Shown here in pieces: positions 42,042 to 52,204 of a stretch of DNA of 64,000 bases. Origin of the DNA: Cellvibrio sp. KY-GH-1 (GTDB taxonomy: Bacteria > Pseudomonadota > Gammaproteobacteria > Pseudomonadales > Cellvibrionaceae); assembly GCF_008806975.1 (NCBI RefSeq), contig NZ_CP031728.1, positions 4,877,501 through 4,941,500 of the forward strand. Direction: 5' to 3'. The number at the start of each line of letters is the position of its first letter. Position 1 is the first letter of the stretch. A model generated the notes under the pieces. The model saw only the letters and a list, made by a program, of their open reading frames with translations. It was not told where the DNA came from and did no database searches. The translations under genes were made by a program, and so were the position numbers.

Positions 42042-42509
42042 ATGAACCAGAAAGTTATAAAAGAGCACGAGGAAAAGTTGCTCGAGTTGCGGGTGCAAAG
42101 TTTGGAGGCTGAATTGGGTCGGCAAAAAGCACCTCCGGCGAAACCTCACTTTTGGACAAATCCGGCGATTTTAGCGATTTTGGGGGCAGTGTGTACGGCT
42201 TCATTTGGGTTGATTACCAATAAGGAGCAATTGAATGCGAGCCGACAACTGGAGCGCGATAAAATGGAGTCGTCGCTAATTTTAAAGGCGATAGATTCAA
42301 GCGATGCAGAGCAGCGGATATCCGCTTTAAAATTTTTGGTGAAAGCCGGACTTATCTCTGATCACGATAAAAAAATAGATGAGCTTAAATTGGAAGATGT
42401 ACCGCGTATAAAAAATACGCCAGCTGCAACCAAGCTAACCTTGGGTGCTGCACAGGATAGTGCTAGTGAGCAAGCAAAGCCGCCTCAAAATCCTGTTGCC
42501 AGGAATTAA
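42042..42509 (+). CDS. Hypothetical membrane-anchored coiled-coil protein
   Basis: A 155-residue protein I do not recognise. It has an N-terminal heptad-like coiled coil (about 5-30), one transmembrane segment (about 40-60, PAILAILGAVCTASFGLI), a second charged helix (NASRQLERDKMESS) and an Ala/Pro-rich tail. GGAG lies 9 bases upstream of ATG. It is convergent with the GntR gene. No functional assignment is possible. Confidence 0.7.
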   Translation: MNQKVIKEHEEKLLELRVQSLEAELGRQKAPPAKPHFWTNPAILAILGAVCTASFGLITNKEQLNASRQLERDKMESSLILKAIDSSDAEQRISALKFLVKAGLISDHDKKIDELKLEDVPRIKNTPAATKLTLGAAQDSASEQAKPPQNPVARN

Positions 42510-42562
42510 GCGGATGTGAAAAGGGATATGGAGTTGCTTGCGGAATTACATTGCGGCCCGAG

Positions 42563-43282
42563 TTATTTTTGATTGGCAATTGAATCTTCAATAAAATTCA
42601 ATGCTTCGTCAATCAAGGCCAACATTGCCTGGCGTGCGCGTTCAGGGTTGCGGTTTTTAATGGCGTTGAACACTTTGGAGTGGTCTTCAACTACGCCTTC
42701 ATGGTTGCCTTTGATGGGGTTGGTGTGGCTGATGCTCACGCGCAAAGCCGTGGAAATAAAATCGCGCAGGCGAATGTAAAAACGATTGTTGCTGGCGTAA
42801 AGGATGCTGACGTGAAAGGCGATATCGGCTTCCAGGTCTTCTTTGCTATTGCCTTCGGCCTGGCGCATTCCTTCTAATGCTTTTTCAATCGCTGCGAGCT
42901 TGCTCTCATCTGCATAGCGTGCGGCAAGGGCCGCTGCTTCCGGTTCAATCGCGATGCGCACTTGTAAAAATTCTTTCAGCACGTGCAATGAGGGTTTGCT
43001 TTCCAATACCCAGCGCAATAAATCCGGATCAAAAATATTCCATTGGTCTTCAGGTTGAATGCGAATGCCCTGACGCGGCTTGCTGGTGATTAACCCTTTC
43101 GCAGATAACATTTTTACCGCTTCGCGGACGGCACTGCGGCTCACGCCGAATTTTTCACACAGTTCTGCTTCGGTGGGCAGGCTGTCATCAACGAATTCAC
43201 CGCAGATAATCGTGCGCCCCAGTTCCTGTACCATACGCTGTGAAAGATTGAAGTTGCGATCGAGAATTGCCATCGTTGTCAT
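42563..43282 (-). CDS. FadR-subfamily GntR transcriptional regulator
   Basis: A 239-residue regulator. N-terminal winged helix (about 10-78) with LPTEAELCEKFGVSRSAVREAVKML and GLITSKPRQGIRI; C-terminal all-helical FCD domain (about 95-230) with metal-ligand-like motifs FHVSIL and EDHSKVF. FCD regulators usually sense organic acids, including sugar acids (UxuR, DgoR, GntR-like). Their operators have the form (T)NGT-N-ACNA, which is the palindrome repeated upstream of many genes in this window. Hence it is a candidate regulator of the arabinan/arabinose regulon with an aldonate as possible inducer. An in-frame ATG at 43273 is an alternative start. Confidence 0.9.
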   Translation of the reverse strand: MTTMAILDRNFNLSQRMVQELGRTIICGEFVDDSLPTEAELCEKFGVSRSAVREAVKMLSAKGLITSKPRQGIRIQPEDQWNIFDPDLLRWVLESKPSLHVLKEFLQVRIAIEPEAAALAARYADESKLAAIEKALEGMRQAEGNSKEDLEADIAFHVSILYASNNRFYIRLRDFISTALRVSISHTNPIKGNHEGVVEDHSKVFNAIKNRNPERARQAMLALIDEALNFIEDSIANQK

Positions 43283-43324
43283 TGCTCTGATTGACCGAAA
43301 TTATGGCAGCAGATTAACGATTTA

Positions 43325-43339
43325 TTGTTAATAATACAA
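43325..43339. promoter_or_regulatory. Spaced operator variant TTGT-N7-ACAA upstream of the GntR gene
   Basis: ATTGT and ACAAT arms (43324-43340) with a 7-base instead of 3-base spacer, 42 bases before the GntR start. It may reflect autoregulation; the altered spacing lowers confidence. Confidence 0.35.
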
Positions 43340-43379
43340 TCTGAGAAGTGGACAAATACTGGCCGCGTTAGGTTTGTTT

Positions 43380-46190
43380 TTAAATCAGACGATGTAACAT
43401 TGTCCAAGCTAGGGCAGGCTTCCAATTGGCGGCCCAGGCAGGCAGGTCAGCGGCAGGCATGGGGCGCGCAATGCCGTAACCCTGGGCCAATTCGCAGCCG
43501 AGTGGAATCAGTAATTCGCCGTGGGCAACGGTTTCAACACCTTCCGCAATCACCTGGCGATGAAAGGCGTTAGCGAGGCCGATAACGCCTTTTACAATGG
43601 CGAGATCGTCCGCATCATCCAACATGTCGCGCACAAATGTCTGGTCAATTTTTAATAATTCGGCGGGCAGCCGTTTTAAATACGTGAGCGATGAATAGCC
43701 AGTCCCGAAATCGTCCACTGCAAAACTGACACCCAAGTCACGGCAACGACGCATGATATCGGCAACTTCAGCAATATCTTCCAATGCGCTTGTCTCTACA
43801 ATTTCCAATTGCAGATAGGCGGGCGGCACTTGTGGGTGCGCCGCTAATTGCGCCGCGAGCTGCGTGACAAACTCACTGCGTTGTAATTGCAGTGCACCTA
43901 TATTGACGCTCACTGGAATCAATAAACCAAGGCGTTGCCAGTGCGCGATTTGTTGCAGTGCGTCGTTAATGACCCAATCACCCAGCTCGATGCTGAGCGG
44001 ATGATCCTCAATAACTGGCAAAAAATGCGCCGGCGATAATAAGCCGCGCTCTGGGTGTTGCCAGCGTACCAGTGCTTCGGCACCAACAATTTCACCAGTG
44101 CGCATATTGACCTGGGGTTGATAGTGAAGCACAAATTCCTTGCGATCCAACGCAATGCGAATGTGTTCGAGGGATTCGCGCTGGGTTTTCACGGCAATAT
44201 CTTTGGCAATATCAAATAAATGATAACAATTTTTTCCCGCTTGCTTGGCCAAATACATAGCTTGATCCGCGTGACGCAACAATTGGTCTGCGTCAGCGTC
44301 ATCTTGTGGATAAAGCGTGGCGCCAATACTGGCGGATACCAGCAACAGATGCTGATTCAAGGTTACGGGTTCAGCGGCAACACTTAACAGGCGATTTAAA
44401 ACCGCCTCATAATCCTGGGGGCGTTCGAGATCTACCATAACAACGACAAATTCATCACCACCGATGCGCGCGAGCGTATCGCCTTCGCGCAATACTTCTT
44501 TTAAACGATGGGAAATATTTACCAACAGTTGATCGCCGGTATCGTGGCCGTGTTGATCGTTCACGGCTTTAAATCCATCCAGATCCAGATAAAGCACAGC
44601 GAGTGAGCGAGCACTCCGATGGCTGCGTGCCATGGCCTGTTTCAACCGGTCCGCGAGTAAAACGCGATTGGGTAAGCCCGTGAGTGCATCGTAATGGGCA
44701 ATATATTCCAGTTGGCGCTGGTGTTCTTTAAGCGGTGTTATGTCGGTGAATAAATTTACATAATTTTGCGTGATCCCGTGAATATCCTGCACCGCGCTGA
44801 TGGTCATCATGGCCGCATAAAGCTCACCATTCTTGCGACGATTCCAGACCTCTCCGTACCAGTTCCCTGTTTGCAACAAGCTTTGCCAAAGTGCGCTGTA
44901 AAAATCTTTATCGTGCAAACCGGATTGCAAGAAGCGCGGGTTCTTACCGAGCGCTTCTTCCCGGCTGTAGCCGGTGATATCAGCGAAAACTTGATTCGCC
45001 TCAATAATGTTTCCTTGGCAATCGGTAATCAAAATACCTTCGCGCGCGTGGGTGAAAACGCTGGCGGCCATTTGCAGGCGCGATTCAGCATGCGACTGTT
45101 CAATGGCAAGTGACGTGAGCCGCGTTTCGCTGTCAATTAAACCTAATTCGTAATCGGTGGGATTGCGCGCTTCGTTGTTATAAAGCGCAAAGGTGCCGAG
45201 CACCTGACCCTGGGCAGAGTAAATGGGTTGCGACCAGCAAGAGGCAATATGCGCTCGCTCTGCTAAATCGCTAAAGGCTGTGGTCCAGGGGTGAGTGTGG
45301 ACGTCGGGAATAATCACCCGATGACCAAAAAATACTGCACTGCCGCACACGCCCATGCCTTCCCCCACGGGTAAGCCATCAATGGCTTTGACAAAAAAAT
45401 CGGGCAAGCCGTAGGTGGCACCGTTACGCAAATGTTGGCCGTCGTTGTCCAGCAGCATAATGCTGCAAAAGCTACCGGGTAGCAGGCCGGCCATGTCTTT
45501 GGCGATAGCGGGAAGGATGTTGGTCAGTGGCATTTTGGCGATCAGCATTTCCAAAATGCGATTGTGGTGTTGGTGGCGACGCTCGGCTTGTTTGCGCTCG
45601 CTAATATCCTGGTAAATGCCGGTCAGGCGTATTAATTCACCATTTTCATAGTGCGCCATGCAGGTGGTGCGTAGATCTATCTTACGCCCCTTAAAGGTGT
45701 ATTTCTCCACCTCAATATCAAACACCTCGCCAGTGTCCATAGCTCTTTTTAACGCGGTTGCTATGCGTTCGCGCGAGCCGGGCGGATACATGGAGAAACC
45801 TTCATCCAGGCTAGGCGTGTATTCCTCGGGAGTGGTATCGTGAATGTGGTAGGTTTCAGCGGTCCAGTAAATCTGCCGCGAGGGCACATGTAATTCTACG
45901 CCACCTACTTTGGCAATATTCTGGGATGCATCCAAAATGCGTGCGCTGGTGCGCAACTCTTCCAATTGCGTGCGCTCTACGGCTACCTGGTTAGCCAGTT
46001 TCTGTTCGAGTAGGTGCAATTCCTGGCGTTGTATCTCCAGTGCCAATTTGTGAATTTGCAGCTCTTGCTCCAGTAGCTGCTGAGGCGATAAATCAGCCTG
46101 ATTTTTGGCTGAGCGCGGCAAGCTCCGCCGCCATTCAGCCTGCGCACGCGCATAGAGCTCTGCTGCATCGAGGGGGGAATCCGGGGACAT
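43380..46190 (-). CDS. PAS-GAF-PAS-GGDEF-EAL cyclic di-GMP signalling protein
   Basis: A 936-residue cytoplasmic protein with no transmembrane segment. Order: N-terminal coiled coil (about 35-85), PAS (about 90-200, ending TGIYQDISERKQAE), GAF (about 215-370), PAS (about 375-495, GYSREEALGKNPRFLQSG), GGDEF (about 500-665, intact ARIGGDEFVVV, so a potential diguanylate cyclase) and EAL (about 680-920, GAEALVRW and DDFGTGYSSL, so a potential phosphodiesterase). Both output domains keep signature residues; which dominates cannot be told. It reads toward the GntR gene on the same strand with a 97-base gap. A link to cellulose or arabinan degradation is not shown. Confidence 0.93.
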   Translation of the reverse strand: MSPDSPLDAAELYARAQAEWRRSLPRSAKNQADLSPQQLLEQELQIHKLALEIQRQELHLLEQKLANQVAVERTQLEELRTSARILDASQNIAKVGGVELHVPSRQIYWTAETYHIHDTTPEEYTPSLDEGFSMYPPGSRERIATALKRAMDTGEVFDIEVEKYTFKGRKIDLRTTCMAHYENGELIRLTGIYQDISERKQAERRHQHHNRILEMLIAKMPLTNILPAIAKDMAGLLPGSFCSIMLLDNDGQHLRNGATYGLPDFFVKAIDGLPVGEGMGVCGSAVFFGHRVIIPDVHTHPWTTAFSDLAERAHIASCWSQPIYSAQGQVLGTFALYNNEARNPTDYELGLIDSETRLTSLAIEQSHAESRLQMAASVFTHAREGILITDCQGNIIEANQVFADITGYSREEALGKNPRFLQSGLHDKDFYSALWQSLLQTGNWYGEVWNRRKNGELYAAMMTISAVQDIHGITQNYVNLFTDITPLKEHQRQLEYIAHYDALTGLPNRVLLADRLKQAMARSHRSARSLAVLYLDLDGFKAVNDQHGHDTGDQLLVNISHRLKEVLREGDTLARIGGDEFVVVMVDLERPQDYEAVLNRLLSVAAEPVTLNQHLLLVSASIGATLYPQDDADADQLLRHADQAMYLAKQAGKNCYHLFDIAKDIAVKTQRESLEHIRIALDRKEFVLHYQPQVNMRTGEIVGAEALVRWQHPERGLLSPAHFLPVIEDHPLSIELGDWVINDALQQIAHWQRLGLLIPVSVNIGALQLQRSEFVTQLAAQLAAHPQVPPAYLQLEIVETSALEDIAEVADIMRRCRDLGVSFAVDDFGTGYSSLTYLKRLPAELLKIDQTFVRDMLDDADDLAIVKGVIGLANAFHRQVIAEGVETVAHGELLIPLGCELAQGYGIARPMPAADLPAWAANWKPALAWTMLHRLI

Positions 46191-46538
46191 GTGGTGTTAA
46201 TCCTTCGGTTAAAGCTCCCTTGGGCAATATGCCCTGAGGCGTTGTACGTGTTGATGAAATATAGCAGCGGCAGATAGTGGTGTCGAAGTGTAAGTTTGTA
46301 ATTTTAATCAGTAGTCACATCGATAGAACCAAAATAAAGGTGAGCGAAATAATTATGAATTTATTGCTATGGATTTAAGGGTTTTTACCTACTTGTGCAG
46401 TACTTTTTTTGTAGCGTTTTTTTGTTTTGGTGGTAATTCTCTTGTGGTGTTGGCGTCTGTATCATTGTTGGTGTAATCCTGTGTAATTGATTATCCTGTT
46501 TTTATTGCCCGTCGTGATTTTTGATCTGGAATCCAGAG
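46191..46538. other. Intergenic region with no recognised feature
   Basis: 348 bases between the divergent GGDEF-EAL gene and the small membrane protein. AT-rich, with T-runs near 46408-46430, but no convincing reading frame, repeat, operator copy or terminator was seen. Confidence 0.6.
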
Positions 46539-46712
46539 ATGCAAATTAGTAAAAGTGCCAAATGGTCTATCGTGCTCTTGCTGCTGCTGGGAGCGGGAAT
46601 CTGTTTTAAGTTGGAAATGAAAGCGGCGACGGGGACTTTTCTGGCTGTTGTCCTGGTGTTTGAATTTTGCTTTCTGGGTGGGATTTTGCGAGTGAATGAT
46701 CGCGAAGAATAG
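46539..46712 (+). CDS. Small membrane protein, 57 residues
   Basis: A short protein (MQISKSAKWSIVLL...) with two hydrophobic segments (about residues 9-24 and 35-50) and a charged C-terminus (RVNDREE). Ribosome site CCAGAG is weak and an in-frame ATG at 46521 is an alternative start. Two clear helices with positive residues before the first suggest a real small inner-membrane protein, but homology is not recognisable. Confidence 0.42.
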   Translation: MQISKSAKWSIVLLLLLGAGICFKLEMKAATGTFLAVVLVFEFCFLGGILRVNDREE

Positions 46713-46764
46713 GGTAACCGCCAAAGCACCTTGACGATTACCTTTAGGGTAGTTGAGTTATCGA

Positions 46765-48642
46765 TTAGTTGTTCGTTGCGTTTTGTTCCGCTTTATTGTC
46801 GTAATAATTTTTCAACACAAAAAATGCTTTCTTTTTCTCGCCGGTATTTGAATAAACGCCCTTGCGATTGAACTCATCCTGAATTCCCGGTAAGTGGCGA
46901 CGCGGTGAGCGGAAATCGGTGAGAATCCAGGGCGAAGTGCCGACAAAGCCGTCAATACCATCGAGCATTTTCAAGGTTTTAATATATAAATTTTCCTGGA
47001 ATTCTTCGGTAAAAATTGTATCGATATCACCATGATTCCCGGCGCGTGCATCGCCGCCAAATTCGCTGATAAATACCGGTTTGTTGTAGTTGATTTCCCA
47101 GGTAATACGATCAATTTTTTCCGGTGCGCCATCGTACCAGCCAATGTATTGGTTGAAACTTACCAGATCCAGGTGTTCTGCCAGTGGATCTTGTACCACC
47201 GCGACATTCGCGTTATCTGTGCGATAATGTTTTTCCATGGCGGCACTTAATAAGCGCGAGTTATCCAGGCTGCGCGCTTTGGTGGCGAGACGCGTGAGAA
47301 ATTTATTGCGAGCATCGGATACTGGTGTTTCGTTGGCGAGCGACCAAATAATAACTGCCGCACGGTTTTTATCGCGCTCGATCATTGCCGTTAACTGTGC
47401 TTCGGCATTTTGGTAGGTGGCTTCGTTACTCCAATTAATCGTCCAGTAAACGGGAATTTCCGACCACACCAATAATCCCATTTGATCGGCAAGGCGCACC
47501 ATATCTTCGTTGTGAGGGTAATGGGCCAGGCGCACAAAATTGGCATTGAAGCCTTTTGCCCAATCGAGCAACTGTTTTGCTTCGGCCGCATTTTTTACTC
47601 GACCTCCGCCTGTCGCTGAATACTCCTCATGCACAGATACGCCGCGCAAAAATACCGGCTTGCCGTTAAGTAATAATTGTTTGCCTTGAGTGCTGATGCT
47701 GCGCAACCCCACGGTATCGGTAAATTTATCTTTGCCTGCATTGATTTGCAGTGAATAAAGTTTTGGGTTTTCCGGCGACCAGAGATGCGCGTTAGTCGCT
47801 TTGAAGGAAAAATGCGCGGCGCCACTGCTGTTGGTCGTCAGCGTCTGTTGAATATTCAATTCCGGTAGTTTTAGCGAAATTTTTTCCCCGCCCTTGGCTC
47901 CATCCAGCAACACTCTGCCGGAGACAGTTTTATCCGCGAGCGAGGTTAATTCAATTTTATAATCGCGAATAAAGGTTTGCGGCACTGTGATAAGTTTTAC
48001 TTCACGCGTAATGCCGCCGTAGTTCCACCAGTCAGTGTTTAACGTAGGGACTGCATCGGCGTGACGTTTATTGTCCACCTTTACCACGAGCGAATTATTT
48101 TTATCTTTTAGCTTGCCGGTAATTTCATAGTGAAAGGGCGTGAAGCCGCCGACATGGACGCCGAGCTTTTTACCATTCAAATAAACGTCCGCGCGATAAT
48201 TTACTGCCCCGAAGTATAAAAAGGTACGCTCGCCTTTTTTTGCAGGTGGTGCATCAAATGTTTTGCGATACCAGACGGTACCTTCGTAGTAATAAAGTTT
48301 ATCGGTTTGGGTATTCCTGTCGCCGGGCACTTGCAGACTGGCCGATTTATCAAAATCATATTCCAGTAAATCGCCGGGGGATTTTTGTTTTGAATCAGTA
48401 AAGTAAGCGTTTTGCGAAGGTGTTGCCTGTTGATCAAACGGCTCGTAGCGATAGTTGTAATACCCGTTTTCGTAGGGGTCGACAATTATTTTCCATTCGC
48501 CGTTTAATGAAACGGAATCGCGGCTATAAGTTTGTATTGAGAGGGCTTGTAGTGACGTGTTTTGCAGTGGTGCTTCTGTTGCGCATATAAATTGCGTGAA
48601 CAAGGCACAGCCCCATAGGGCGCCGAGTAAAAATACTTTCAT
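46765..48642 (-). CDS. Secreted GH2 glycoside hydrolase (beta-glucuronidase/beta-galactosidase type)
   Basis: A 625-residue protein. ATG 48642 is chosen because it begins a signal peptide (cleavage near ICA-T) and AGAGAA precedes it; the reading frame is open to 48777 with no signal-like sequence. Domains: jelly-roll sugar-binding (about 40-220, TDWWNYGGITREV), Ig-like (about 222-315) and TIM barrel (about 316-610). Acid/base Glu438 in SLANETP and nucleophile Glu527 in ISEFGGD are present. Pectic arabinogalactan has both beta-galactosyl and beta-glucuronosyl caps, so either specificity fits; the fold details lean to beta-glucuronidase-like members. Confidence 0.87.
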   Translation of the reverse strand: MKVFLLGALWGCALFTQFICATEAPLQNTSLQALSIQTYSRDSVSLNGEWKIIVDPYENGYYNYRYEPFDQQATPSQNAYFTDSKQKSPGDLLEYDFDKSASLQVPGDRNTQTDKLYYYEGTVWYRKTFDAPPAKKGERTFLYFGAVNYRADVYLNGKKLGVHVGGFTPFHYEITGKLKDKNNSLVVKVDNKRHADAVPTLNTDWWNYGGITREVKLITVPQTFIRDYKIELTSLADKTVSGRVLLDGAKGGEKISLKLPELNIQQTLTTNSSGAAHFSFKATNAHLWSPENPKLYSLQINAGKDKFTDTVGLRSISTQGKQLLLNGKPVFLRGVSVHEEYSATGGGRVKNAAEAKQLLDWAKGFNANFVRLAHYPHNEDMVRLADQMGLLVWSEIPVYWTINWSNEATYQNAEAQLTAMIERDKNRAAVIIWSLANETPVSDARNKFLTRLATKARSLDNSRLLSAAMEKHYRTDNANVAVVQDPLAEHLDLVSFNQYIGWYDGAPEKIDRITWEINYNKPVFISEFGGDARAGNHGDIDTIFTEEFQENLYIKTLKMLDGIDGFVGTSPWILTDFRSPRRHLPGIQDEFNRKGVYSNTGEKKKAFFVLKNYYDNKAEQNATNN

Positions 48643-48866
48643 GGTTTTTCTCTGTTGACTGATGGTCTTATGGTTTATGTGTGCGTGCTTGTCTGTGTAA
48701 GCTGGTGTCAGGGTCAGTAGAAAAATACGCGTTTTAAAATGTGCATTGCTGATATGCGGTTGACTCAGCATGCTCATATACAGCGCGAAGAAGATTCTAG
48801 TCTGGATTGAGCGGAGAGTTTAAGCGGGGTGGGGTAAATAATTGTTAATCGCCATTTCTTCGCTGG

Positions 48867-49061
48867 CTAACGTTCTATTAACCAGTTTGGATCAGCTTTT
48901 GGCTGGTCAGCTAATGAAGTCCAGCTTGGTCGCGCTGGACGTAGTATTAATGTATCGCCATCTTTGAAGATTTCCAATTCGTGAATATCTTTATATTCCA
49001 TATCCTTTGGTAAGCAAATTATTTGATCCTTGCCATCTGTTTCGATAGTTATAGTTCGCAT
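48867..49061 (-). CDS. Orphan AbrB/VapB-type antitoxin-like protein
   Basis: A 64-residue protein. The N-terminal beta-rich part (MRTITIETDGKDQIICLPKD ... ELEIFKDGDTLILRP) resembles swapped-hairpin AbrB-type antitoxin DNA-binding domains, and the C-terminus (ADQPKADPNWLIER) resembles toxin-wrapping tails. ATG 49061 follows GGGG by 7 bases. No toxin gene follows, since the downstream GH2 gene is far away, so this is either a remnant or a solitary regulator. Confidence 0.6.
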   Translation of the reverse strand: MRTITIETDGKDQIICLPKDMEYKDIHELEIFKDGDTLILRPARPSWTSLADQPKADPNWLIER

Positions 49062-49117
49062 AAATAACCCCGGGTAGCAATTGCTTTTGGATTGAAGTGC
49101 TTTGATGAATACACGAG

Positions 49118-52100
49118 TTATAGTACTTGACTCTTTGGTGATACGCGTTGCGTTAACCCCCAATTGCGCACTTTCTCCATATACAAATACACCACCGGTG
49201 TCGTGAACAATGTGAGCAATTGACTTACCGCCAAGCCACCGATAATCGTAATGCCTAGCGGTGTACGCAATTCAGAGCCTTCATGAAAGCCGAGGATTAA
49301 TGGCACGGCACCAAGCAGACCCGCGAGGTTGGTCATTAAAATCGGGCGCAAGCGAATCAGTGCAGCTTGGTAAATGGAGTCGCGCGATGACAAGCCTTGG
49401 TGGCGTTCCAGCTCCAGCGCAAAGTCGATCATCAAAATTGCATTTTTCATCACTATACCGATCAATAAAAATAAACCGAGCATAGCGATCAAACTGAAGG
49501 GTGTATCGGTAATCCAAAGCGCGAGCAGCGCGCCAATACCTGCAGAAGGGAGTGTGGAAAGAATAGTGAGTGGGTGGATGGTGCTCTCGTACAAAATCCC
49601 CAAAATTAAATACACCGCGAGCAACACGCAGGCAATCAGCACTGCCGGATTCTGTGCCATGCCGGGGACGCTTGGCCCCCAACCCGGCCGCGAGCTACCG
49701 GCAGGGGCGAGGTAGACTTCTTTCGGCATCATCAACTCGGCGACCTTGGCTTCGATTTCTGCACGCGCCTGTTCGGCAGTGATGCCTTCGGCGAGGCCGT
49801 AGCCAATACTTTCTGAAACAAACTGATTGCTGCGGCGAATACGATCTTCCGCCAAACCATAATCAAAACTGGAGAAGGTGGATAGTGGCACGCGCTTGCC
49901 GTCGCGTGTAATCACTTGCAGTTGATTGAGAACCTCCGGTGTTGCGGTATAGCCCGGCTCCAGCTCCATCACCACGCGGTATTGGTTCATCTCCTCGTAC
50001 ATAGTGGAAACTTGTCGCTGTGAGAAAGAATTGTTGAGCAGGCTGGCGACAGTGCTCATGTCGATCCCCAAACGCTGGGCGGCTTCACGATCAATAGTGA
50101 GCTGGATCTGCTGAGTACCTTCTTCGCGCACGCCATCAATCTCGGTGACTGCTTTCATGCCCTCCATCGCGGTAGTCAGCTTGGCGGCCCATTTGTGCAG
50201 TAATTTCATGTCGTCGGAAAGCAACATGACTTCGTGCTGACTGCGACTGAAGGGCGAGCTGAGGCGAATATCCTGGTCCGGGCCGATCATTAGCATGGCG
50301 CCGGGAATGCTGGGCAGTTGGCGGCGAATGCGGTCGGTCACTTCTACCACTGAAACCCCGCGCTCAGACAGCGGTTTCAGGCTGATACGCATCCACGCAT
50401 TGCTGACACCATTGCCGCCGCCGCTGGCTCCAAACACATCTTCAATAGCCGGGTCGTTGAGGAGTACCCGGCGGAACTCCTGGATTTTCGGCTGCATTAA
50501 CTGGAACGAAAAGCCGTCATCGCCGCGAATCCAACCGGTCATTTGGCCGGTATCCTGCTCGGGTAACATGGTTTTGGGGATGGCGATATAGAGGTAAATA
50601 TTGATGCCGATAACCGCAGCCAGAATCAGTATAACGATACGGCTGTGGCGCAACGCCCAGTCAAGTGCGACGGCATAGCCTTTTTTCAAATCATCAAAAA
50701 TGCCCGGCTTTTCTTCTTTGGTGGATTCGGCTTTAAGCAATTGGCCGCAGAGCGCAGGCGTGAGGCTCAGGGAAATCACTAGCGAAATGAGCATGGCAGC
50801 AGCGAGAGTGATGGAGAATTCACGGAACAGCTTTTCCACCACTCCACCCATCAACAATATGGAAACGAAAATCACCACCAGCGTCAGGTTCATCGCCAAC
50901 AGCGTAAAGCCCACTTCTCGTGCACCCTGCAGCGCGGCTTCAAAGGGCGGCATACCTTTTTCGATATGGCGTTTGATATTTTCCAGTACCACTATCGCAT
51001 CATCCACCACCAACCCGGCCGCGACTATCAGTGCCATCAGCGACAAGTTGTTGAGTGAGAAGCCCCAAAGGTACATGACCGAGAAGGCGCCGATGATCGC
51101 CACGGGAATCGCCAGGGTCGGGATCAGAGCGCTTTGGGCACTGCGTAGGAATACAAACACCACGCCGACTACCAGCATAACGGCAACGGCAAGGGTGATT
51201 TCCGCTTCCTTTAAGGTGGCGCGGATACCGGGGGATCTATCCATCACTACTTTCAACTGGGTATCGCCGGGCATTAATGCGCGAAGCGTTGGCAACTGTG
51301 CGTTGATGGCGTCGATGGTTTCGACAATATTGGCCCCCGTCTGACGACTAACCGTCAGCGTCACGGCGGAGCTGTGGTTGTGGAAGCCATCGGTATAGCG
51401 GTTTTCTACCGAGTCGCTCACGGTAGCGACGTCGCGCAAACGCACCGGGCCGGCATCGCCATAGCGCACCACCAGGTTTTGGTAATCCGCCGCTGTGCGC
51501 AGGGTTTCGCTGGTATACACCTGCCAGCGCGTATCGTCTTGTTCGAGTACACCCATAGGGCGCTGCACATTGGCACTGCTAATGGCGTTGCGCACTTCAT
51601 CTAATGCGATGCCGTAGCTGGACAGGGCATTGGGGTTGAGCTGGATACGCACTGCCGGTAGTGAGGCGCCATCGATACCCACTTGCCCCACACCTTTAAT
51701 CTGCGCCAATTTTTGCGCGAGTATGGTGGAGGCAGCGTCATAAAGCGCACTCGGCGACAGGTTGGGTGAGCTGAGTGCCAGTGCCATCACCGGCGCTTGT
51801 GAGGGGCTGATTTTGCGGTAACTCGGGTTGCCTGGCATACCGGCGGGAAGTTGGCCGCGTGCGGCATTCAGCGCTGCTTGTACATCGCGGGCGGCGGAAT
51901 CCAGGTCGCGGTCCAGGGTGAACTCCACCCAGATAAAGGTGCTGCCCTGGGTGGAGTTGGAGTTAATCGCGGTCACCCCGGGAATACTGCCGAGCGCGCG
52001 CTCAAGCGGGGTGGCTACCGTAGACGCCATACTCTCCGGGCTGGCACCGGGGAGTTGGGCGAAGATCTGCACGGCCGGGAAATCCACCTGCGGCAGTGGT

Positions 52101-52204
52101 GCCACGGGCAACATCCGCCAGGATAAAAGCCCGAGCAATACAATCCCTAGCGCCACCAGGGATGAGGCAACGGGCCGCTTAATGAATGGTTCTGCAATTG
52201 TCAT
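49118..52204 (-). CDS. mdtC: RND efflux permease, MdtC-like
   Basis: A 1028-residue inner-membrane proton-drug antiporter of the HAE1-RND family. N-terminus [17 protein letters not shown] and [33 protein letters not shown] are MdtC-like. Twelve transmembrane segments with paired Asp in [16 protein letters not shown] (TM4 proton relay). Start overlaps the stop of the MdtB-like gene by 4 bases (ATGA), so translation is coupled. In MdtABC the B and C permeases form a 2:1 trimer. No TolC-like outer membrane channel is encoded in the operon seen. Confidence 0.93.
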   Translation of the reverse strand: MTIAEPFIKRPVASSLVALGIVLLGLLSWRMLPVAPLPQVDFPAVQIFAQLPGASPESMASTVATPLERALGSIPGVTAINSNSTQGSTFIWVEFTLDRDLDSAARDVQAALNAARGQLPAGMPGNPSYRKISPSQAPVMALALSSPNLSPSALYDAASTILAQKLAQIKGVGQVGIDGASLPAVRIQLNPNALSSYGIALDEVRNAISSANVQRPMGVLEQDDTRWQVYTSETLRTAADYQNLVVRYGDAGPVRLRDVATVSDSVENRYTDGFHNHSSAVTLTVSRQTGANIVETIDAINAQLPTLRALMPGDTQLKVVMDRSPGIRATLKEAEITLAVAVMLVVGVVFVFLRSAQSALIPTLAIPVAIIGAFSVMYLWGFSLNNLSLMALIVAAGLVVDDAIVVLENIKRHIEKGMPPFEAALQGAREVGFTLLAMNLTLVVIFVSILLMGGVVEKLFREFSITLAAAMLISLVISLSLTPALCGQLLKAESTKEEKPGIFDDLKKGYAVALDWALRHSRIVILILAAVIGINIYLYIAIPKTMLPEQDTGQMTGWIRGDDGFSFQLMQPKIQEFRRVLLNDPAIEDVFGASGGGNGVSNAWMRISLKPLSERGVSVVEVTDRIRRQLPSIPGAMLMIGPDQDIRLSSPFSRSQHEVMLLSDDMKLLHKWAAKLTTAMEGMKAVTEIDGVREEGTQQIQLTIDREAAQRLGIDMSTVASLLNNSFSQRQVSTMYEEMNQYRVVMELEPGYTATPEVLNQLQVITRDGKRVPLSTFSSFDYGLAEDRIRRSNQFVSESIGYGLAEGITAEQARAEIEAKVAELMMPKEVYLAPAGSSRPGWGPSVPGMAQNPAVLIACVLLAVYLILGILYESTIHPLTILSTLPSAGIGALLALWITDTPFSLIAMLGLFLLIGIVMKNAILMIDFALELERHQGLSSRDSIYQAALIRLRPILMTNLAGLLGAVPLILGFHEGSELRTPLGITIIGGLAVSQLLTLFTTPVVYLYMEKVRNWGLTQRVSPKSQVL

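Noticed and set aside
46491..46729. Minus-strand frames of 75-77 codons opposite the small membrane protein
   Set aside because: Highly basic low-complexity translations without ribosome sites; the plus-strand two-helix protein is the better reading.
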